This document shows, in pieces, positions 25,552 to 30,911 of a stretch of 30,911 bases of DNA. The first letter of the stretch is position 1. Each line of letters opens with the position of its first letter. The position numbers and the translations under genes were made by a program. This DNA is from CADAWZ01 sp045114665 (lineage in GTDB: Bacteria; Vulcanimicrobiota; CADAWZ01). Below the pieces are notes generated by a model. It searched no databases. It saw nothing but the letters and a program-made list of their open reading frames with translations, and was not told where the DNA came from. The DNA lies in contig JBGUKW010000108.1 in the NCBI GenBank assembly GCA_045114665.1, positions 1 through 30,911 of the forward strand, written 5' to 3'.

Positions 25552-25560
25552 TGCTATAAT
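25552..25560 (+). promoter_or_regulatory. Extended -10 promoter element of the phosphofructokinase gene
   Basis: TGCTATAAT is identical to the extended -10 of the Met/Gln-rich gene and lies about 30 bases before the ATG. No good -35 is seen at 16-18 bases. Confidence 0.6.
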
Positions 25561-25589
25561 TATACTATTTTTGAATATGGAGACAGACG

Positions 25590-26858
25590 ATGGATAACAT
25601 GAAGGGTAAGAAAGTTGCAATCATTGTCGGAGGCGGTCCAGCCCCTGGAATTAACTCTGTAATAAGTGCAGTAACAATAGAAGCAATAAACAGAGGAGCT
25701 TCTGTGATAGGTGTTTATGATGGTTTTTCACACCTTGAAAAAAGAGAAAAAAATGTTGAATTTTTGACAATTCCAAAAGTCAGTCGTATTCATACAGCTG
25801 GTGGAAGTATTATTAGAACATCAAGAGCAAACCCAACAAAGAGTGAAGAAAAACTTCGCAATGTAGTTGAAACCTTGATCGAAATGGAAGTAAATTACAT
25901 TGTAACAATTGGTGGTGATGATACAGCATTCTCATCAAAAACAGTTTCTGAATATGCTCAAAAATGCGGTTATGATATCAAATCTGCTCATGTTCCAAAA
26001 ACAATAGATAACGATCTCCCTCTTCCAGCAGGAATTCCAACATTTGGATATGAAACAGCAAGAGCAGAAGGCTCAAGAATCATATCTACAATAATGGAAG
26101 ATGCAAAGACTTCTGGACGCTGGTTCATCATAACAGCAATGGGAAGAAAAGCAGGACATCTTGCACTTGGTATTGGAAAATCAGCAGGTGCAACAGTAAC
26201 ATTGATTCCTGAAGAGTTTGCAGAAAAGGGAATAACCCTTCAAAGAGTTATTGATTCTATAGCAGGCTCAATAATCAAACGCAAAGCCTATGGTTCAGGA
26301 TATGGTGTCGCAATCATTGCTGAAGGTTTCTTTGAATATTTCAAGGAAGATGAAATTGAAAAAGCCATTGGCAAAGCAGTTGAAAGAGATGAGCATGGTC
26401 ATATAAGACTTGCTGAAATAAATATCAGTGAAGTTATTAAAAATGGCGTAAAAGCAAAACTTACAAAACTTGGAATGAAACCTCCAACAATTATAGATCA
26501 AAAACTTGGATATGAATTAAGATGTATAGGTCCTTGTCCTTATGACATCGAATATACAAGAAATTTAGGATATGCTGCTGTTGATTTCCTTGCAAACGGT
26601 GGTTCAAGTGCTTTGATGTCTATTCAGTACGATCACATAACTCCAATAAAATTTGAAGATATGGCAGACCCTGCAACAGGCAGAACAAAAGTCAGATTAG
26701 TTGACACAGATTCGCTTTCATTTAAGATTGCTGGCGAGTACATGATAAGACTTAAAAAGAGTGATTTTACAAATGAAGAAAAATTATCACTTTTGGCTAA
26801 AACAGCAGGAATCTCAAATGAAGAATTCCGCAAAGAATTTGAAGACTGTGTTCTATAA
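25590..26858 (+). CDS. pfp: Phosphofructokinase, pyrophosphate-dependent type
   Basis: This phosphorylates fructose-6-phosphate in glycolysis. The protein is 422 aa. Motifs are GGGPAPGINSVI (14-25), TIGGDDTAFSS (107-117) and PKTIDNDLP (136-144). In the PFK family Asp at the second position of GGDD, together with Lys in PKTIDND, marks pyrophosphate-using enzymes, whereas ATP enzymes have Gly there; both markers are present. The PPi reaction is reversible. GGAG at 25579-25582 supports the ATG at 25590. It has its own promoter and terminator and follows the transaldolase/RpiB gene by 127 bases, which puts sugar phosphate genes side by side. Only substrate preference is inferred. Confidence 0.92.
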   Translation: MDNMKGKKVAIIVGGGPAPGINSVISAVTIEAINRGASVIGVYDGFSHLEKREKNVEFLTIPKVSRIHTAGGSIIRTSRANPTKSEEKLRNVVETLIEMEVNYIVTIGGDDTAFSSKTVSEYAQKCGYDIKSAHVPKTIDNDLPLPAGIPTFGYETARAEGSRIISTIMEDAKTSGRWFIITAMGRKAGHLALGIGKSAGATVTLIPEEFAEKGITLQRVIDSIAGSIIKRKAYGSGYGVAIIAEGFFEYFKEDEIEKAIGKAVERDEHGHIRLAEINISEVIKNGVKAKLTKLGMKPPTIIDQKLGYELRCIGPCPYDIEYTRNLGYAAVDFLANGGSSALMSIQYDHITPIKFEDMADPATGRTKVRLVDTDSLSFKIAGEYMIRLKKSDFTNEEKLSLLAKTAGISNEEFRKEFEDCVL

Positions 26859-26865
26859 TTAAAAT

Positions 26866-26909
26866 AAAAAAACAGGTGGTACTTATCCAAAAGTGTCGCC
26901 TGTTTTTTT
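26866..26909 (+). terminator. Rho-independent terminator of the phosphofructokinase gene
   Basis: A 13-bp stem (AAAAAAACAGGTG, 26866-26878, with CGCCTGTTTTTTT, 26897-26909, one T-G pair) ends in seven T. It starts 8 bases after the stop. Confidence 0.9.
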
Positions 26910-26931
26910 ATAATATTATTTCAAATTTACG

Positions 26932-26994
26932 CAAGTCAATTTTTGACTTGTGGATTTTGCAAATTCATACATAACCACCCGAACTTTAATTTGA
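26932..26994 (+). repeat. Hairpin plus repeat block upstream of the macroglobulin-like gene
   Basis: A perfect hairpin lies at 26932-26950 (CAAGTCA/TGACTTG, loop 5). It is followed by 26954-26994, which matches 4573-4613 at about 33 of 41 positions (common core ATTTTGCAAAT, then ATAACCA at fixed spacing). A TATAAT at 26998-27003 follows and could be the -10 of the next gene. Confidence 0.5.
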
Positions 26995-27058
26995 CACTAT
27001 AATTTTATTAATGGCTCGAAAAATATAAATTTTCAAAAACCATTCTAAAAGGTGAAAT

Positions 27059-30000
27059 ATGCACTTATTTTTTCAAACTGGAAAAAAGAAAAATTTACTT
27101 AAAATAATATTAGCGACAACAATATCAATATTTGTGATAATAACCCTATGGATTTCTTTCTCAAATTATTTTATAGGAAATCTACAGGGATTTATTTTAG
27201 CACCAAATTTCGTCTATGAAGGTTCTAACTTAAATTTGGTCTTATCATTACGAAAATCTTATGATGGTGAACCTGTAGAAGGAGGAATAATTTCAATAAA
27301 TTTTTCTGATTCAACTGGAAAATTTATTGAAAATCAAAATATAGTAACTGATAGCCATGGAAATGCCAATATATCTCAATTAATTCCAACAGATTGTAAA
27401 GATAATGTCAATATTTTTGCCTCAGTTAAATCAAAATTTGGAAAAATCTCATTAAAAAAAGTAATACCTATCAAATATTCTGAAAAAATTGATGTTTTTA
27501 CAGATAAAAATGAATATTTGCCAGGAGATGATATATATCTACAATGTAGAATATCCTCTAAAAATATATCGTATGGAGATAGAAATCTACATTTAAAACT
27601 AATTGACAAAGACGGAAAATTATTATATTCAAAAACAGAAAAAGTTGAATCCTATGGATTTTTTACAGGAAAAATTCCATTAGGTAAAATGATAAAGCAT
27701 GATAAATATAAAATAAGCATATCTACATCTAAGGCTTCATTTGAAAAAGAAATAAAAATAGGTAATTCTAATTCCTTTTCTAAAGTTAAACTTGAAGTAA
27801 ATCCCCCATATTTCATATCAGGTAAAAAAAGTGAAATCAAAGTATGTTCTGATGAATTTGATAGAACATTTGAAGAAGGAACCCAAATAACATTATTAAT
27901 TACAGAATATTCAGATTCAAAAAAAATAAGTGAAAAAACTTTCTCAAATGTAACAGATTCAACTGGAAAATTTTCTATAGACTATATACCTTCAAAATTA
28001 GAAAATTCTGCATATAATCCAAATAATTATATAGATATTAAGACAGTAATAAAGTACCAAAATAATGATGAAATTAACTATTCAAAATCATATCCATTTT
28101 CTAAAAACCAATTCTTAACCTTTTTTATACCAGAAGATTCATATTTAACACCTGGATTTCAAAATAGATTGTTCATATTTACATGTTTCCCTGATGGTAC
28201 TCCAGCAGAAACAGATATAAAGGTAAAATTGAGAGACAAAAAAATCGATTTATCAACATCTTCTGAAGGCATATCAGAAATGATGATAGATCCTGCCCTT
28301 GAAAAAGGTCATGTTCCTATATTTACAATATATGACAAAAAAGGTCAGACAAATGAAATTCCATTTGACTTATCACAATATTCAAAACTCGGAGATTTTA
28401 CCGTCTCAACAGAAAAGGTATTATTTCAAGATAATCAAAAAATTCCGATTACAATAAATTCTCTTGATAAAAATATTTCATATTTCATTTTTCTTTCAAA
28501 AAATAAAGAAATTATATCTTCACAAACAATAAATGCCAACTCAAATAAAACCAAAACAGAAATAACAATTCCACAAGGAATATCTGGTTTTTGTAAACTT
28601 ATAATTGCAAAAATAGATGGTGAAGGAAATTTGCATGAAAAAAATATTCCAATATATATTTGGGGGCAAAATCCAATTTCAATAGCTGTATCTTCAGATA
28701 AAAAAATATATAAACCTGAAGAACAGGCAAAAATTTCTTTTAAATTTAAAGATAAAGGCATAATATTTACATATTTAGAAAAAGATAATCCCTATTCTCA
28801 GCTTGTTAAAGAATTTATTTCAGATATATCTACAGATTTTCCATTAAAGGGAATTATAGATAAATTAAATGAACAACCTAAACCTATTCAAATATCGTCA
28901 AAAAAAATCCAAAATATATTTAGGATAATATTAAACAAAAATGAAATAACCGAAAATGAAATTTCATTTGAAAATTTGTACAAACAATCAATACAATCTG
29001 GTTATACATTTAAAATAAATTATTACAAATCAATATTTTCAATAATATTAAAAATATTCTTATGGATAGCTATTCTATCTTTTTTAGCAATGTTTTTCTT
29101 TACATTGAAATTATGTTATATTTCAATATTTTCTAAAAAAGAAAAAATAGCTGAATTTTCAGCAGATGAAACGGCTGGAGCCATTGCTTTTAATTTAGGG
29201 ATTCCTTTGACATTTTTTGTATCATTCCTCAGTTTCATATCTATAATGGCAATAAAACAACTTGACATAAATACACTTTTTATTTCAAGAAATATAATAT
29301 GGATAAATGCTGTCATTGTAGTAGCCCTATTTTTATATTTATTGACAATAAGACATTTTATTCATAAACATACTATTAAGAAACTCGATAAATCATTTTT
29401 AAATGTTTTATCAGTCATGTTTATATATATCCTTTCATTAACTCTCTGTTGTTCAATGACAATAATAGCTTATGTAAATTTATGGAATCTATGGAACTAC
29501 AGAACTCTATTTGTAACAAATATATCACTTTCTGAATTTGTTGCTTTGACATTTTTAATAATGCCTGTTTTAACGCTTACAATAACTTTTTTGAAATTTG
29601 ATGTATTTGAAAATAACAAAATATATAAACCAATATTTTTATCAATTTCTCTATTGCTATCACTGTTTATTATAATAATGTCTTTTTTAGGATATAGTAA
29701 ATTTATTTCTTCAAATAATTTTCTAAATATACTTTCTTCAGCGGATAAAATTAAAGAGGTAGTAACTATATCTGAACAAAAAGAAATTCAGAAAAAAGAT
29801 TATAAAAAATTTGAAACTCCAAATGACAAAATAGCATCAACAAGTGTCTATCCAGATAATGACGGAAATGGAACAGCAATTTTCAAAATTCCAACTATTT
29901 TGGGAAATATGAAAATAAGAACATCTGTATTTACAGAAAATGGTAAATATTCTGCTCCTGAAATAAATATAAAATCAGAAAAAGATATTTTATTTAATAT

Positions 30001-30911
30001 AAATACATCTGATTATATGTACAAAGGAGATTCTCAAACCTGTTATATAAACATAAAAAACAGAACAAAAAAAACAAAAAAAATAACTCTAAACTGTAAA
30101 ATAAGTGGTGATATTTCTTTAAAAGACAAAAAGAAAAATAAATTTCATTTTTATGTTTCACCAAATGATGAAATCACAAAGAAAATTGAAATCATCTCAA
30201 AAGGGAATGATTTTGGCAAAATAACGGCACAAATTACAAGTGATTCATATAGCGAACAGATAGAAAAAGATATAAAAATATTATCTCCATTTGATCTATA
30301 TACAAGAACATCTGGAGGAAGATTAGGTGGAGATATATCACAAAAAATAAGACTGTCAGATGATGAATTTAAAAAATTTTCAAAAATACAAATTTCATTT
30401 TATCCTGAAATATTATCTCATTATTGTAATTGTGATTTAGCATTTGAAAAAGATAGTCCAAAATATGCTATCTTCTATTCTGATCTCATAAAAATAAAAT
30501 TGATGAGATTGAAAAAAATGAGAGAAAATGGAATCGAAGGGGCAGATAAAATTGAAGAAGAGCTAATAAAATTAATACAAGATCTCTTAGCATTTGAAAA
30601 TAAAGACGGTTCTTTTAATACATTTGAAAACTCAAAATCTGAGATAATTGTTTCAGCAAGTGTTTTTGAATCTTTAAATGAATGTTTTAACATGATGATA
30701 TATAAAGATGAAAAAAATTTAAATAAAATATATGATTTTTTAGCTTCAAAACAAAAAGAAGACGGTTCGTGGGAAGACAATGAAAGAACTACATCAAAAG
30801 TTGCTTATTCAATATCAAAATCAAAATATAAAGACAGACCTGAATTGAAAAAAGCACTTGACTATTTAAAGAAAAATGCAATGGACTCATTTGATCCATA
30901 TACATTGGCTT
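27059..30911 (+). CDS. Alpha-2-macroglobulin-like membrane protein (runs off right edge)
   Basis: An open frame of 1284 codons starts at ATG 27059 (AAAAGGTGA just upstream) and has no stop before the window end. An N-terminal membrane helix (about 13-34) is followed by beta-sandwich macroglobulin-type domains (about 45-640) with typical YLPGDDIYLQC and YKPEEQAKISFKF strands. About six membrane helices follow (roughly residues 660-880). The next part resembles the A2M/MG7 domain: GNGTAIFKIPTILGNMKIRT (about 940-960) and an MG-like YKGDSQTCYINIKNRTKKTKK. From about 1110 an alpha-toroid resembling the thioester domain begins, with DGSF and EDGSWED repeats. The GCxEQ thioester motif is absent; the expected place reads SHYCNCDLAFEKDSP. 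Family members trap proteases or bind surfaces; the role here is unknown. Confidence 0.82.
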   Translation, partial: MHLFFQTGKKKNLLKIILATTISIFVIITLWISFSNYFIGNLQGFILAPNFVYEGSNLNLVLSLRKSYDGEPVEGGIISINFSDSTGKFIENQNIVTDSHGNANISQLIPTDCKDNVNIFASVKSKFGKISLKKVIPIKYSEKIDVFTDKNEYLPGDDIYLQCRISSKNISYGDRNLHLKLIDKDGKLLYSKTEKVESYGFFTGKIPLGKMIKHDKYKISISTSKASFEKEIKIGNSNSFSKVKLEVNPPYFISGKKSEIKVCSDEFDRTFEEGTQITLLITEYSDSKKISEKTFSNVTDSTGKFSIDYIPSKLENSAYNPNNYIDIKTVIKYQNNDEINYSKSYPFSKNQFLTFFIPEDSYLTPGFQNRLFIFTCFPDGTPAETDIKVKLRDKKIDLSTSSEGISEMMIDPALEKGHVPIFTIYDKKGQTNEIPFDLSQYSKLGDFTVSTEKVLFQDNQKIPITINSLDKNISYFIFLSKNKEIISSQTINANSNKTKTEITIPQGISGFCKLIIAKIDGEGNLHEKNIPIYIWGQNPISIAVSSDKKIYKPEEQAKISFKFKDKGIIFTYLEKDNPYSQLVKEFISDISTDFPLKGIIDKLNEQPKPIQISSKKIQNIFRIILNKNEITENEISFENLYKQSIQSGYTFKINYYKSIFSIILKIFLWIAILSFLAMFFFTLKLCYISIFSKKEKIAEFSADETAGAIAFNLGIPLTFFVSFLSFISIMAIKQLDINTLFISRNIIWINAVIVVALFLYLLTIRHFIHKHTIKKLDKSFLNVLSVMFIYILSLTLCCSMTIIAYVNLWNLWNYRTLFVTNISLSEFVALTFLIMPVLTLTITFLKFDVFENNKIYKPIFLSISLLLSLFIIIMSFLGYSKFISSNNFLNILSSADKIKEVVTISEQKEIQKKDYKKFETPNDKIASTSVYPDNDGNGTAIFKIPTILGNMKIRTSVFTENGKYSAPEINIKSEKDILFNINTSDYMYKGDSQTCYINIKNRTKKTKKITLNCKISGDISLKDKKKNKFHFYVSPNDEITKKIEIISKGNDFGKITAQITSDSYSEQIEKDIKILSPFDLYTRTSGGRLGGDISQKIRLSDDEFKKFSKIQISFYPEILSHYCNCDLAFEKDSPKYAIFYSDLIKIKLMRLKKMRENGIEGADKIEEELIKLIQDLLAFENKDGSFNTFENSKSEIIVSASVFESLNECFNMMIYKDEKNLNKIYDFLASKQKEDGSWEDNERTTSKVAYSISKSKYKDRPELKKALDYLKKNAMDSFDPYTLA

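Noticed and set aside
26991..27003. TTGACA as a -35 box for the macroglobulin-like gene
   Set aside because: TTGACA is separated from TATAAT by only one base, so both cannot be used together. I keep only the -10 as possible.

Overview
The window is AT-rich (roughly 30% GC by eye) and densely coded, with short intergenic gaps, overlapping start/stop codons and recognisable Shine-Dalgarno sites. It suggests a diderm bacterium, probably from an uncultured, low-GC, HEAT-repeat-rich lineage. The reasons are Mpl (recycling of meso-diaminopimelate muropeptides), predicted lipoproteins, Rho, a pyrophosphate-type phosphofructokinase and large alpha-2-macroglobulin-like and HEAT-repeat proteins. I cannot name the phylum from sequence alone. 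No rRNA, tRNA, CRISPR array or complete insertion sequence is visible.

Layout. (1) 1-156 holds the 5' end of a TnpB/OrfB-type transposon-associated nuclease that runs off the left edge. (2) 252-2718 (minus) is a four-gene unit: a RadC-family protein, a CBM9-like protein, a small one-helix membrane protein and an unrecognised 310-aa protein. (3) 2888-8086 (minus) carries peptidoglycan-recycling functions: mpl, and a murU-like/amgK-like pair followed by an exported HEAT-repeat protein. AmgK and MurU would make UDP-MurNAc, which Mpl ligates to recovered tripeptide. (4) 8237-13071 (minus) is a two-gene unit: a 1203-aa HEAT/coiled-coil protein and a caspase-domain lipoprotein with poly-Gln/poly-Asn. 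(5) 13174-18475 (plus) is a probable operon: MacB-like permease, its ATPase, a membrane protein resembling HtpX/M48 without its zinc-binding residues, a small membrane-anchored protein, and rho. (6) 18679-19932 is a radical SAM protein with a long N-terminal extension. (7) 20088-20720 is a 210-aa Met/Gln-rich protein containing no Arg, Cys, Phe, Tyr or Trp, with a strong promoter, a strong RBS and a good terminator. (8) 20870-22132 (minus) is glutamate dehydrogenase. (9) 22380-25462 is a peptide-type solute-binding lipoprotein overlapping a transaldolase-RpiB fusion whose transaldolase half has lost several catalytic residues. (10) 25590-26858 is a PPi-type phosphofructokinase. (11) From 27059 to the right edge is a very large alpha-2-macroglobulin-like protein with a multi-helix membrane domain in its middle and no thioester motif where one would be expected.

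The most unusual items are the HEAT/caspase gene pair, the membrane-split alpha-2-macroglobulin-like protein, the transaldolase-like/RpiB fusion, the HtpX-like pseudo-protease in an ABC/rho operon, and the Met/Gln-rich protein. Five rho-independent terminators, two clear promoters or -10 elements, a diverged intergenic repeat and several palindromes are also annotated. All family assignments come from reading motifs by eye; no database search was run.
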